A DNA stretch of 54,375 nt from Chloroflexota bacterium (lineage in GTDB: Bacteria > Chloroflexota > Anaerolineae > Anaerolineales > VGOW01). The notes beneath the pieces were generated by a model. It saw nothing but the letters and a program-made list of their open reading frames with translations, was not told the DNA's origin and ran no database searches. The translations under genes and the position numbers were made by a program. The stretch lies in the NCBI GenBank assembly GCA_016213135.1, contig JACRBQ010000013.1:1-54375 (forward strand), in the 5' to 3' direction. Below are positions 33,422-41,520 of the stretch, in pieces (positions within the stretch are counted from its first letter, which is position 1; each line of letters starts with the position of its first letter).

Positions 33422-33427
33422 ATTGTA
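33422..33427 (-). promoter_or_regulatory. -10 box of the peptidase gene, leaderless-type spacing
   Basis: Minus-strand TACAAT lies 7 nt before the ATG at 33414. It is divergent from the -10 box at 33457-33462. Confidence 0.6.
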
Positions 33428-33456
33428 GCACGCGGAAAGGCCGAGCCGACAACGGC

Positions 33457-33462
33457 TATAAT
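33457..33462 (+). promoter_or_regulatory. -10 box before the glycoside hydrolase gene
   Basis: TATAAT lies 6 nt before an ATG at 33469. That ATG opens only a ten-codon frame (MPPKPVEAQT) whose stop overlaps the TTG at 33498, in the frame of the hydrolase. Confidence 0.6.
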
Positions 33463-33497
33463 TGGCCCATGCCGCCGAAGCCCGTAGAAGCACAAAC

Positions 33498-34733
33498 TTG
33501 AATCGTCGCTTTCTCCTCTCCGCCTTGCTCATCGCCGTCATCGGTCTCGGCCTCGCGCAGTCATTCCCGCCCCTCGCCTATTCCCTCACCGGCGAAGAGC
33601 AGCCCCTCTCGCAAGTGCGCGGCCTGCTCGACCTCGCCGCCGACGCCGCCCGGCCCCGGCCCGACCTGCGCCCGGACGTGCCCGTCCGCGAAGCCAATGT
33701 GAACCCCTATGGCATCAATACCTTTTTGCAAGAGGAAGTGGAACCGGCCAAACGTGAGAAGCAAGTGCAGCTCATCGCGGCGGCGGGCTTCCACTGGCTG
33801 CGGCAGGAGTTCCCGTGGTACGACATTGAAATCCACGGCAAGGGCGACTTCGAGGATCGGCGCAACCCTGCGCCGGTGAGCGCGTGGGCCAAATACGATA
33901 ACATTGTGGGCCTCGCCGACAAGTACGGGCTGGAGATCATCGCCCGGCTGTCGTCAACGCCGGAGTGGGCGCGCACCCAGGTGACCGGCTCCTTTGCCCC
34001 GCCCGATCACTATTCCGACTTTGCCGATTACGCCGCCGCCGTGGCCCAACGCTACCGGGGGCGGGTGACCCACTTCCAGGTTTGGAACGAGCCTAACGGC
34101 AACGGCGAATGGGGCAACCAGCCGGTGGACCCCGAAGCCTTCACCCGCCTGCTGTGCGAAACGTACGCCCGGCTCAAGGCCGTCGATCCGAACATTGTGG
34201 TGCTGGCTGCCGCCCTCACACCCACCAATGAACTGACCGGCGACAACCTCAACGAGTTCGTGTACCTCCAGCGCATGTACGACGCGGGCGCGGGCAAGTG
34301 CTTCGACGTCATGTCGGCGCAGGGCTACGGCCTGTGGAGTGGCCCCACCGACCACCGCCTCAACCCCATTACCGTGAACTACAGCCGCCCGCTTTACCTG
34401 CGCGACATCATGGTTCGCAACGGCGACGCCGCCAAAGCCATCTGGATCAGCGAAATGAACTGGAACACCGTGCCGCCGGACTCCGGCCTGCCGCCGGACT
34501 ATGGCCGGGTGACGCTGGAGCAGCAGGCCCGCTTTGCCCCCATGGCTTACGAGCGCGCCAAAAAAGAGTGGCCGTGGATCGGCGTCATCGCCTTCTGGTA
34601 TTTCAAACGCGCCGGCGACTCCGAGAAGAACCAGACGTGGTATTACTTCCGCATGGCCGAGCCGGACTTTACCCTGCTGCCCGTGTACAATTCGATGAAA
34701 GCGTATATTGCGGGACACCCTTATAAGCCCTGA
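33498..34733 (+). CDS. Secreted glycoside hydrolase, (beta/alpha)8 barrel (GH5/GH39-like)
   Basis: This protein of about 411 residues begins MNRRFLLSALLIAVIGLGLA, a signal peptide or membrane anchor. It continues with a clan-A TIM-barrel hydrolase: HWLRQEFPWYDIE, FQVWNEPNGNGEWG with the acid/base Glu, and IWISEMNWNT with the likely nucleophile Glu. The end PVYNSMKAYI is typical of such proteins. It would cut an oligosaccharide or exopolysaccharide outside the cell. The start is uncertain: the TTG at 33498 fits best, since a TTG at 33462 lies inside the -10 box, and the best-placed ATG (33469) is out of frame by one base. Confidence 0.82.
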   Translation: MNRRFLLSALLIAVIGLGLAQSFPPLAYSLTGEEQPLSQVRGLLDLAADAARPRPDLRPDVPVREANVNPYGINTFLQEEVEPAKREKQVQLIAAAGFHWLRQEFPWYDIEIHGKGDFEDRRNPAPVSAWAKYDNIVGLADKYGLEIIARLSSTPEWARTQVTGSFAPPDHYSDFADYAAAVAQRYRGRVTHFQVWNEPNGNGEWGNQPVDPEAFTRLLCETYARLKAVDPNIVVLAAALTPTNELTGDNLNEFVYLQRMYDAGAGKCFDVMSAQGYGLWSGPTDHRLNPITVNYSRPLYLRDIMVRNGDAAKAIWISEMNWNTVPPDSGLPPDYGRVTLEQQARFAPMAYERAKKEWPWIGVIAFWYFKRAGDSEKNQTWYYFRMAEPDFTLLPVYNSMKAYIAGHPYKP

Positions 34734-34744
34734 TTCCACCCACA

Positions 34745-34772
34745 TCCGTGCTCTCCGTGTTCTCCGTGGTGA
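34745..34772. repeat. CTCCGTG-type repeat at the glycosyltransferase start
   Basis: Three 9-nt units (CCGTGCTCT, CCGTGTTCT, CCGTGGTGA) belong to a dispersed repeat whose minus strand reads as FFTTENTEST, a peptide often produced by misannotated intergenic repeats. Four in-frame GTG codons of the next gene come from it. Confidence 0.6.
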
Positions 34773-36715
34773 AAAAAACTCTCGTCCTCCTCACTCTCCT
34801 CCTCGCCGCCTTCCTCCGCTTCCACCGCCTCGGCGCGCAATCGTTCTGGAACGACGAGGGCAACAGCGCGCGGCTGGCCGAGCGCAGCGTGGGCCTCATC
34901 CTCGCCGGGGCCGCGGGCGACATTCACCCGCCCGGCTACTATTTGCTCCTCGCCGCGTGGCGCGCCGTTGCCGGGCAGAGCGAGTTCGTCCTGCGCGGCC
35001 TCTCGGCTCTCGCCGGCATCCTCCTCGTCGCCCTCGTCTACCGCCTCGGCAAACAATACTTCGACGAGCCTGCCGCGCTCGCCTCAGCCTTCTTCGCCGC
35101 CATCCACCCGGCCCTGATCTATTACAGCCAGGAAGCGCGGATGTACGAGCTCGTCGCCGCCCTCGCCGCCGCCGCCTTCCTCGCCATGACCCAGTGGCTC
35201 ATCGCTTCGCGAAACGCCACGCGAAGCGTCCAAACCCCAAACCCCCAATTCATCCTTCATCCTTCATCCTGCGTAGCAATCATTCTGATCACTGCCCTCG
35301 GCCTCTACACCCACTACTCCTTTGCCTTCGTCCTCATCGCCCTCAACCTCACCGCCCTCGGCGGCATGCTGGCCCACCGCGCCCGCCCCACCCTCGCCGC
35401 CCCACGCCCCGCGCCCCTCGCCCCCCGCATCGCTCTCTGGTTCCTCCTCCAACTCCTCGCCCTCGCCCTCTTTGCCCCGTGGCTGCCCACCGCCCTGCAT
35501 CAACTCGCCACCTGGCCCTCCGCCCGCGAATACCACTCGCTGATCGACTCCCTCCTCGGCGTGGGGCGCTGGCTCACCCTCGGCCCCACGGCAGACACCT
35601 CCTCGGCGTGGGCGGCGTTGCTCGGCGCGGCCATTCTCATCGGGATGGGCCTCCGCCGCCGGGGGCAAACCATTACCCCGCTGCTCTGGCTGCTCGTCCC
35701 CGCCGGCCTCACCCTGGGCTTCGGGCTGTTCTCGCCGGCCTTCGCCAAATTCCTCATCATCGCCGTGCCCGCCCTGTGCTTGCTCATGGGCAACGGGCTG
35801 GCCGCCCTGCGCAATTCACAATTCACAATTCACAATATCCAATACTCAAAATTCAAAATTCAAAATTCAAAATTCATCATTCTCGCCGCCGCCCTGCTCC
35901 TCGTCCCCACCGCTCTCTCCCTGAACGATCTCTATTTCAACCCGGCCTTTGCCCGCGCCGACTATCGGGGCATGGCCGCCGCGCTCGACTCCATCGCCAA
36001 ACCCGGCGACGCCATTTTGCTCAACGCCCCCAACCAGTGGGAAGTGTTCACCTACTACCACCGCGACACGAGCAACGTCTTCCCCGTGGCCCGCGCCCGC
36101 CCGCTCGACGTGCCCGGCCAAACCGCCGAGTTGGAACGGATCGCCGCGACGCACGATCGCCTCTTCGTCCTCTACTGGGGCGACGCGCAGTCCGACCCCG
36201 ACCGGGTGATCGAAACGTGGCTCAACGCCCACACCTTCAAAGCCTACGACCAGTGGCACGGCGATGTGCGGCTTGCGGCTTACGCCGTGCCGCGCGCCGC
36301 CGCGCAATCGCAGCACACCGTCAACGTCACCTTCGGCGATCAGATCACGCTGGTCGGCTACACCCTCAACCAGTCCGCCTTTGCCCCCGGCGACATTTTG
36401 CAGCTCACACTCTTCTGGCGCGCCGAGCAGCCGATCGACACGCGCTACAAAGTATTCGTGCATCTGGTGGGCGATCCCTCGCAGCCGCCCCCCGCCCAGC
36501 ACGATGGCGAACCCGGCGGCGGGCTGGCCCTCACCACGGCATGGCAGCCCGGCCTCGTGGCGCCCGACAACCACGGCGTATACCTGCCCCTCGACCTGCC
36601 CTCCGGCGACTACACCCTCGTCGTCGGCCTCTACCGGCTGGATGACGGGGCGCGGCTGACAACAGACAACGGGGACAGTGTAGTGCTGCAGACGATCACC
36701 ATGAGTCAAAGATGA
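34769..36715 (+). CDS. GT39/PMT-like membrane glycosyltransferase
   Basis: This 648-residue protein begins MKKTLVLLTLLLAAFLRFHRLG and has the family's first outside loop SFWNDEGNSARLAE with the catalytic-type Asp/Glu, then GAAGDIHPPGYYLLL and YYSQEARMYELVA. About eleven helices are followed by a soluble C-terminal beta-sandwich (VTFGDQITLVGYTLN ... YKVFVHLVGD) related to the units in the protein at 19958-22906. Such enzymes move a sugar from a polyprenyl-phosphate donor to proteins or envelope glycans. The start is one of several GTG codons from a repeat (34748-34769); the last gives the usual N-terminus. Two heptamer repeats lie inside the gene. It overlaps the next gene by 4 nt. Confidence 0.84.
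   Translation: MKKTLVLLTLLLAAFLRFHRLGAQSFWNDEGNSARLAERSVGLILAGAAGDIHPPGYYLLLAAWRAVAGQSEFVLRGLSALAGILLVALVYRLGKQYFDEPAALASAFFAAIHPALIYYSQEARMYELVAALAAAAFLAMTQWLIASRNATRSVQTPNPQFILHPSSCVAIILITALGLYTHYSFAFVLIALNLTALGGMLAHRARPTLAAPRPAPLAPRIALWFLLQLLALALFAPWLPTALHQLATWPSAREYHSLIDSLLGVGRWLTLGPTADTSSAWAALLGAAILIGMGLRRRGQTITPLLWLLVPAGLTLGFGLFSPAFAKFLIIAVPALCLLMGNGLAALRNSQFTIHNIQYSKFKIQNSKFIILAAALLLVPTALSLNDLYFNPAFARADYRGMAAALDSIAKPGDAILLNAPNQWEVFTYYHRDTSNVFPVARARPLDVPGQTAELERIAATHDRLFVLYWGDAQSDPDRVIETWLNAHTFKAYDQWHGDVRLAAYAVPRAAAQSQHTVNVTFGDQITLVGYTLNQSAFAPGDILQLTLFWRAEQPIDTRYKVFVHLVGDPSQPPPAQHDGEPGGGLALTTAWQPGLVAPDNHGVYLPLDLPSGDYTLVVGLYRLDDGARLTTDNGDSVVLQTITMSQR
35230..35271. repeat. Heptamer repeat inside the glycosyltransferase gene
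   Basis: Six 7-nt units (CCAAACC twice, CCCAATT, CATCCTT twice, CATCCTG) encode SVQTPNPQFILHPSSC between two membrane helices. Confidence 0.75.
35814..35876. repeat. Heptamer repeat inside the glycosyltransferase gene
   Basis: Nine 7-nt units run ATTCACA (three times), ATATCCA, ATACTCA, then AAATTCA (four times). They encode NSQFTIHNIQYSKFKIQNSK just before a helix. Its very low GC stands out from the GC-rich surroundings. Confidence 0.88.
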
Positions 36716-38232
36716 CCCGGGACGAAGGACGAAAGACGAAAACCGTGAGGCGCGCCCTTCGTCTCACGAAGCGGCCATTTTCCACGCGCGGCGGCCATTT
36801 GGCATTGCTCGCCTCCGCGCTGTTCGCGGCCATGTACCTCTTCACCGCCCTGCCGCGCGTCTTCTATCCCTACGACCTCGACTTCATCGAAGACAGCATG
36901 CTCATGCAATCGCTGCGTTTCGCGCAGGGCATGCCGGTGTACATTGCCCCCACCGCCGACTTCGTGCCCCACGTGTACATGCCGCTCTACTCGTGGCTGG
37001 GCGGTCTCGCCTTCCGGCTGGCAGCTCCCGGCTTTGCGCCCCTGCGCCTGCTCTCGCTGGCCGCCACCCTCGGCATTGCCGCGCTCCTCTATTACATCGC
37101 CCATCGCGAAAGCGGCCAACGCCGGCTGGCCTTTGCCTGCGCCGCGCTCTACCTCGGCGGCTACCGCATCAGCGGCTTTTGGTACGAACTGGCCCGCGTC
37201 GATTCCCTCGCCGTGTTCCTCTCCCTCTGCGGGTTGGCGTTGGCAATCTACCACAACGGCTCCACTGCTCGACTGCTGCTCGCGGCGGCAACGTTGGCCC
37301 TCGCCTTCTTTGCCAAGCAAACCGCCCTCGCCTATGGCTTCGGCCTCATGCCCTACCTGTGGCTCAACCGCGGCAAGCGGGCCGTGCTGTTTGCAGTCGT
37401 GTGGGCCGCGCTCATCGCCGCCCCGCTGGCATGGCTCAACGCCGACACCGGCGGCTGGTTCATCTATCACACCTTCCGCGCGGCGGGCGGCGACGAAGTG
37501 CAATGGAGTCGCGTCCTCCACTTCGCCGCCGTCGAGCTATTCGGCTGGATGATCCCTCTCAGTTTGATGATCGCCGGCACGGCGGCGCTGGCCGTCCGCC
37601 GAAACGGATGGCGAGGGGTGGCACAGGATCGCCCGTGGCTGGCCGGGGTAGCCACGGCGGCTTTGATCAGCGGCGTGGGCCGCGCCTCCGTGGGTGGCAA
37701 CGTCAACAATCTCATGCCCGTGTTCGCCTTGTTGTGCCTCGCCCCCGCCCTGCTGTGGCGTGAAGCCGATGCCCCCCGCTTCACCCTGCCCTCATGGCTC
37801 ATCCCCCTCGCCATCGTGGGGCAACTGGCCCTTGGCGTTTACAACCCCGTGCGCTACATCCCCACCGCCCAAATGCGCGCCAGCGGCCAACAGTTCGTCC
37901 AGCGCCTCGCCGCCACCGATGGCAACGTGCTGGTGATGATGCACCCCTACTACGCGTGGCTGGCGGGCAAGGCCCCCTCCGCGCAAATCTCGAACGTGTG
38001 GCACATCGCCCACTGGCAGCGCCGGCCCCTCCCCGCCGACCTCGTGGCCCGTATTCAAACACACTATTACTCAGCCATCATCTCCGACGAGACTCTGTTT
38101 GAAACCGACCCGCTGATCCACGATCTCATCGCCGCCAACTACCCGCACGCCGAGTTATTGCCTGCCGGCGAGTCGCCGCCCACCCTCACCGGCGTAGTGG
38201 TGCGACCCATGCTCATCTATACCCCGCCGTAG
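36712..38232 (+). CDS. Polytopic membrane glycosyltransferase-like protein
   Basis: This 506-residue protein has about ten hydrophobic helices and the acidic first loop YPYDLDFIEDSMLMQSLRFAQG, which corresponds to the donor/metal site of GT-C enzymes; VYMPLYSWLGGLAF and ELARVDSLAVFLSLCGLA also recall this fold. It lacks the C-terminal beta-sandwich of its neighbour. The ATG overlaps the preceding stop (ATGA), so the two glycosyltransferases are made together, probably for one exopolysaccharide or glycoprotein pathway. The first codons (RDEGRKTKT) come from a heptamer repeat at 36719-36746, so the N-terminal 25 residues may be recent. Confidence 0.8.
   Translation: MTRDEGRKTKTVRRALRLTKRPFSTRGGHLALLASALFAAMYLFTALPRVFYPYDLDFIEDSMLMQSLRFAQGMPVYIAPTADFVPHVYMPLYSWLGGLAFRLAAPGFAPLRLLSLAATLGIAALLYYIAHRESGQRRLAFACAALYLGGYRISGFWYELARVDSLAVFLSLCGLALAIYHNGSTARLLLAAATLALAFFAKQTALAYGFGLMPYLWLNRGKRAVLFAVVWAALIAAPLAWLNADTGGWFIYHTFRAAGGDEVQWSRVLHFAAVELFGWMIPLSLMIAGTAALAVRRNGWRGVAQDRPWLAGVATAALISGVGRASVGGNVNNLMPVFALLCLAPALLWREADAPRFTLPSWLIPLAIVGQLALGVYNPVRYIPTAQMRASGQQFVQRLAATDGNVLVMMHPYYAWLAGKAPSAQISNVWHIAHWQRRPLPADLVARIQTHYYSAIISDETLFETDPLIHDLIAANYPHAELLPAGESPPTLTGVVVRPMLIYTPP
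36719..36746. repeat. Heptamer repeat at the 5' end of a glycosyltransferase gene
   Basis: Four units (GGGACGA, AGGACGA, AAGACGA, AAACCGT) make up codons 3-12 of the gene at 36712. Confidence 0.7.
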
Positions 38233-38314
38233 AGACGGAGGCGGCGCACCGCTGGGCCGTTGCGCCGACGCGGCAAGATGTGATAATCTTTAGCGAATTT
38301 CAGGGAGATCGAGC

Positions 38315-38974
38315 ATGGCCATCAAAAACAAACCCGAGCACGACCCCATTAGCGACAATGCCATCGTGGATGCCTACATGCGCTGGGCGCTCATGGCCGC
38401 CGAGGAAGTGGCGGGCAAATCCGGACTGGCAATCGTGCTCAAGCAATCGGGGCTGGAAACCTTTGTGGACAACTACCCTGCGGAGGAATTGAGAGTGAGC
38501 GGCAAGGTGAACTTTGGGCAATATGCCAACCTGAGCGCGGGGTTGTTCGACTTTTTTGGCCGCGCCGGAAAAAGCATGACGCTGCGCATCGGGCGGCTCT
38601 CGGCCAAATACGCCATCGAAAAGCAAAGCGCCCTGTTCGGTCTCGGGGCGTTGGTGGCCTCCAAAATCCTGCCGCTGCCCACGCAGATCAAAATGGGTCT
38701 TGAGGCCATGCAAAGCGGCTTCCGCAAGTTGTATGGCGAGGCCCTGCACGTGCGGCTGGAAGATCGCGGCGACAAGTTCGCCTACATTGACGAAGCCTGC
38801 GCCACCTGCGCCGGCAAACAGGCCGACGCCGTGATGTGCTACGCCTTCACCGGCGCGCTGCACGAGGCCCTGCAATGGCAGACCGGTAAAACACTTGATA
38901 TCGTGGAAGTGGAATGCCGCGCCCTGGGCGCGCCTGCCTGCGTGTGGGAGATCAGCAAAACGCCGAAGGAATGA
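38315..38974 (+). CDS. V4R-domain protein
   Basis: This 219-residue cytoplasmic protein has a helical N-terminal half (VDAYMRWALMAAEEVAGKSGLAIVL, FFGRAGKSMTLRIGR) and a C-terminal 4-vinyl-reductase-like (V4R) domain ending VECRALGAPACVWEISK, the family's Cys-containing small-molecule-binding part. ACATCAGKQADAVMCY adds further Cys residues that might bind metal. V4R proteins sense or deliver small ligands such as chlorophyll precursors or hydrocarbons; no partner gene tells which. A TGTGATAAT extended -10 lies upstream and GGGAG precedes the ATG by about 8 nt. Its stop lies in the repeat hairpin shared with pyrD. Confidence 0.75.
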   Translation: MAIKNKPEHDPISDNAIVDAYMRWALMAAEEVAGKSGLAIVLKQSGLETFVDNYPAEELRVSGKVNFGQYANLSAGLFDFFGRAGKSMTLRIGRLSAKYAIEKQSALFGLGALVASKILPLPTQIKMGLEAMQSGFRKLYGEALHVRLEDRGDKFAYIDEACATCAGKQADAVMCYAFTGALHEALQWQTGKTLDIVEVECRALGAPACVWEISKTPKE

Positions 38975-39035
38975 GACGTGATGCGTGATGGGTGACGAAC
39001 ATTTCACGTCTCACTTCTCACGTCCCACGTCTCAT
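38971..39035. terminator. Heptamer-repeat hairpin holding both stops of a convergent pair
   Basis: Nine heptamers (GTGATGC/GTGATGG on the left, ACGTCTC/ACTTCTC/ACGTCCC on the right) form an inverted structure with a perfect 10-bp outer stem ATGAGACGTG / CACGTCTCAT. The V4R stop TGA is in the left arm and the pyrD stop TGA (plus-strand TCA) is in the right arm. It probably acts as a two-way terminator. Confidence 0.75.
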
Positions 39036-40030
39036 CCCAGCAGGCCCCGAAGAATCTGCCGCACTACGCCCGGCCCCTCGTACACCAGCCCGGTGTAGAC
39101 CTGCACCAGCGTGGCCCCGGCCTCTAATTTTTCCAGCGCGGCGGCCGGGCCGTTCACCCCGCCCACGCCCACAATGGGCAGCCGCCCCTCCGTATGCCGG
39201 TAAATGTAGCGGATCATTTCAGTGGAGCGCGCCCGCAACGGCCGGCCGCTCAGTCCGCCGCTCTCGGCGCACAGCGACTCGGGCGAGCGCAGCCCTTCGC
39301 GGCCCACGGTGGTATTGGCGGCGATGATTCCATCCAGCCCCGTTTGCGCAATCGCCTCCAGCACATCGTCCAGTTCGGGCCACGAAAGGTCGGGGGCCAC
39401 TTTGATCAGCACCGGCACGCGGCGCGGCAGCTCGGCCCGCGTCGCGGCCACCTCGCGCAGCAGATCGCCCACGGCCTGTTTGGATTGCAACTGCCTCAGC
39501 CCCGGCGTGTTGGGCGAGCTGACGTTCACGGCCACGTAATCGGCCTGCGGCGCAACCTGCCGCAGCAGCGCGCAGTAATCGTCGGCGGCGCGGTCGAGCG
39601 GGGTGTCTTTGCTTTTGCCAATGTTGATGCCCAGCCGTGCGCGGGCGCAGTTCAGGCGCGGCGCAAACGAATCGACGCCGTCGTTGGGGAAGCCCATGCG
39701 GTTGATGAGCGCCTCGTCGGTTGGCAAACGGAAAATGCGCGGGCGCGGGTTGCCGGGTTGGGCGCGGCGGGTGAGCGTGCCCGCTTCCAGATGACCAAAG
39801 CCCAGGGCCGCGAGTCCGTCGAGGGCACGACCGTTTTTGTCGTATCCCGCCGCCAAACCGATCGGGTTGCGAAAGGTCAGCCCGAACGCGGTCACCCTCA
39901 GCCGGGCGTCGGGCACATCAAACAGCGCCGCCAGCAGCGGCGCGATGGGCAGAGCCAGCAGCCGCAGCGTGATATGATGCGCTTGCTCAGGGTCGAGCCT
40001 GAACAGCACGGGACGAATGAGGCGATACAC
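39032..40030 (-). CDS. pyrD: Class 2 dihydroorotate dehydrogenase (quinone)
   Basis: This FMN enzyme oxidises dihydroorotate to orotate in pyrimidine synthesis and passes electrons to quinone at the membrane. The 332-residue protein has the class 2 N-terminal helices (PVLFRLDPEQAHHITLRLLAL) and the core motifs NPIGLAAGYDKNG, ALINRMGFPNDG, NVSSPNTPGLRQLQ, a KVAPDLSW segment and GVGGVNGPAAALEKLEAGATLVQVYTGLVY. The catalytic Ser lies in VNVSSPNTPG, as expected for class 2. The GTG start has TACAAT only 6 nt upstream. No other pyrimidine gene is adjacent. Confidence 0.95.
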   Translation of the reverse strand: MYRLIRPVLFRLDPEQAHHITLRLLALPIAPLLAALFDVPDARLRVTAFGLTFRNPIGLAAGYDKNGRALDGLAALGFGHLEAGTLTRRAQPGNPRPRIFRLPTDEALINRMGFPNDGVDSFAPRLNCARARLGINIGKSKDTPLDRAADDYCALLRQVAPQADYVAVNVSSPNTPGLRQLQSKQAVGDLLREVAATRAELPRRVPVLIKVAPDLSWPELDDVLEAIAQTGLDGIIAANTTVGREGLRSPESLCAESGGLSGRPLRARSTEMIRYIYRHTEGRLPIVGVGGVNGPAAALEKLEAGATLVQVYTGLVYEGPGVVRQILRGLLG

Positions 40031-40036
40031 GCGCCG

Positions 40037-40042
40037 ATTGTA
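40037..40042 (-). promoter_or_regulatory. -10 box of pyrD, leaderless-type spacing
   Basis: Minus-strand TACAAT is 6 nt before the GTG start of pyrD. Confidence 0.6.
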
Positions 40043-40092
40043 TCAGGGAACCTCCTCGCGCCGCGTCTGTGGCCGACAAGAATGGAGACGCC

Positions 40093-40806
40093 ATGAAAAA
40101 GCTGTTATTGTTGAACCTGACTCTTGCCCTCATGGTCGCGTGCGGCGCCGCGACTCCCGCCAGCACGCTTCCCCCGCCGCCCGACGCCGGCCCGGCCCCA
40201 ACCACCACGGCTGTGCCACCGGCAGACCTGACCCCCGCGCAGTTGGCCGCTATGGATGCGTTGTCGACCGCCCTGGGCTTCCCGCTGAGTCAAATCAAGG
40301 TAACCGCCACCGAGCCAGTGGATTGGCCGGATGGATGTTTGGGTGTGCCGCGCATAGGCATGCCGTGTTCGCAAGCGGTGACGCCGGGCTTTCGCATTAC
40401 GCTGGAGGCCGAAGGCCGCCGGTACGAATATCACACCGACGCCACGGGCAGCCGCGTGGAGGCCTTTACCCTCGCCGCCGTGATGCTCACGTGGCACCGC
40501 GAGGGCGGCATCGCCGGGTTCTGCGACGACCTGTCGGTCTATCTCGACGGGCGCGCCTCGGCGCAGTCGTGCAAAACCAACGAGGCTTACCCCAAAGGCC
40601 AACTGACGGCGGAAGAGCTGGCGCAACTCAATACGTGGGCCGCCGCCTTTGGCGTGGTGGCGACGGAGATCAAAGACCTCGCCATTGCCGATGCCATCTC
40701 GGTGACCATTACGCTGAACGGCAGCGGCGCCACCCAGCCCAACGCCGCCAACCTGCAAGCCATGTCGGCGTGGGCGCAGACAGTGTACGAGAGGGTGAAG
40801 CGGTGA
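40093..40806 (+). CDS. Lipoprotein of unknown function
   Basis: This 237-residue protein starts MKKLLLLNLTLALMVAC with a lipobox Cys, so it should be anchored outside the membrane. A Pro/Thr-rich linker (STLPPPPDAGPAPTTTAVPP) leads to a domain with WPDGCLGVPRIGMPCSQAVTPGF, a motif common in secreted Chloroflexota proteins, in which two Cys may form a disulfide. Further Cys are in FCDDLSVYLDG and SCKTNEAYP. The ATG at 40093 is preceded by GGAGACGCC. It stands alone between pyrD and the restriction-modification pair. Confidence 0.8.
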   Translation: MKKLLLLNLTLALMVACGAATPASTLPPPPDAGPAPTTTAVPPADLTPAQLAAMDALSTALGFPLSQIKVTATEPVDWPDGCLGVPRIGMPCSQAVTPGFRITLEAEGRRYEYHTDATGSRVEAFTLAAVMLTWHREGGIAGFCDDLSVYLDGRASAQSCKTNEAYPKGQLTAEELAQLNTWAAAFGVVATEIKDLAIADAISVTITLNGSGATQPNAANLQAMSAWAQTVYERVKR

Positions 40807-40887
40807 GGCTCGTTACTGCGTGCAACTCCGGCCTACTTATGCTATCCTACCTGCGATCTTGAAGCAACGAAACAAGCAAGGACCACT

Positions 40888-41520
40888 ATGGCTGTCAAAG
40901 ACAAGATTCGCGAGTTGGCAGAGAGATGCTCACACGAGCTCAAAGAGAGAATGTCAGCACGCGTGAATGAGATGGAGAGCGATGACAAGTCGCACTATCT
41001 CATCTATCGCGTTTTGGGAATTACAGACAAGGAAGGCAAACTGATTGACGTCTATCAAAACAAGGGGCGGTTTCTCTACAAGTACGCCGGCGCGTTTCTG
41101 GAAGAAGCCACCCTTTTATGTTTCAAAGAGAGATTTCCCGGGGCACAGAAGTTGCAGGTCAAAAACACGTTAGGACGGCGACCCAAACAGTTTGAAATTG
41201 ACTGTCTCGTGGACAAGGACGCATTGGAGATTAAGTGGCGCGACGCGACGACAGACGGAGACCATATCACCAAAGAGCACACGCGAATACAGGCCATCAA
41301 GGAACACGGCTATAAGCCGATTCGCGTGATGTTCTATTACCCGAACCGTGAGCAGGCAATCAGAATTCAGGCGACGCTCAGAACCATTTACGATGGGGTC
41401 GGCGGAGAATACTACGGCGGCGACGAGGCTTGGGATTACGTTCGTCAGCGGACGAGAATTGACCTGAAAAGAATACTCTCTGAAATCGCCGAGGCCAGGG
41501 CAAGCGGGAGGAAGCGATGA
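40888..41520 (+). CDS. Type II restriction endonuclease, ApaLI-like
   Basis: This 210-residue protein resembles the ApaLI family of type II restriction enzymes (ApaLI itself cuts GTGCAC). The likely PD-(D/E)xK site is FEIDCLVDKDALEIKWRDA, with Asp, then Glu-x-Lys, followed by the family-like TTDGDHITKEHTR. The C-terminal part YYPNREQAIRIQATLRTIY and DYVRQRTRIDLK also fits. It overlaps the DNA methyltransferase gene by 4 nt (ATGA), the expected partner. An AAGGAC site lies about 6 nt ahead of the ATG. Recognition sequence is not proven. Confidence 0.72.
   Translation: MAVKDKIRELAERCSHELKERMSARVNEMESDDKSHYLIYRVLGITDKEGKLIDVYQNKGRFLYKYAGAFLEEATLLCFKERFPGAQKLQVKNTLGRRPKQFEIDCLVDKDALEIKWRDATTDGDHITKEHTRIQAIKEHGYKPIRVMFYYPNREQAIRIQATLRTIYDGVGGEYYGGDEAWDYVRQRTRIDLKRILSEIAEARASGRKR

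Noticed and set aside
34669..34923. Minus-strand frame containing FFTTENTEST
   Set aside because: This peptide is a translated dispersed repeat and lies opposite the glycosyltransferase start.
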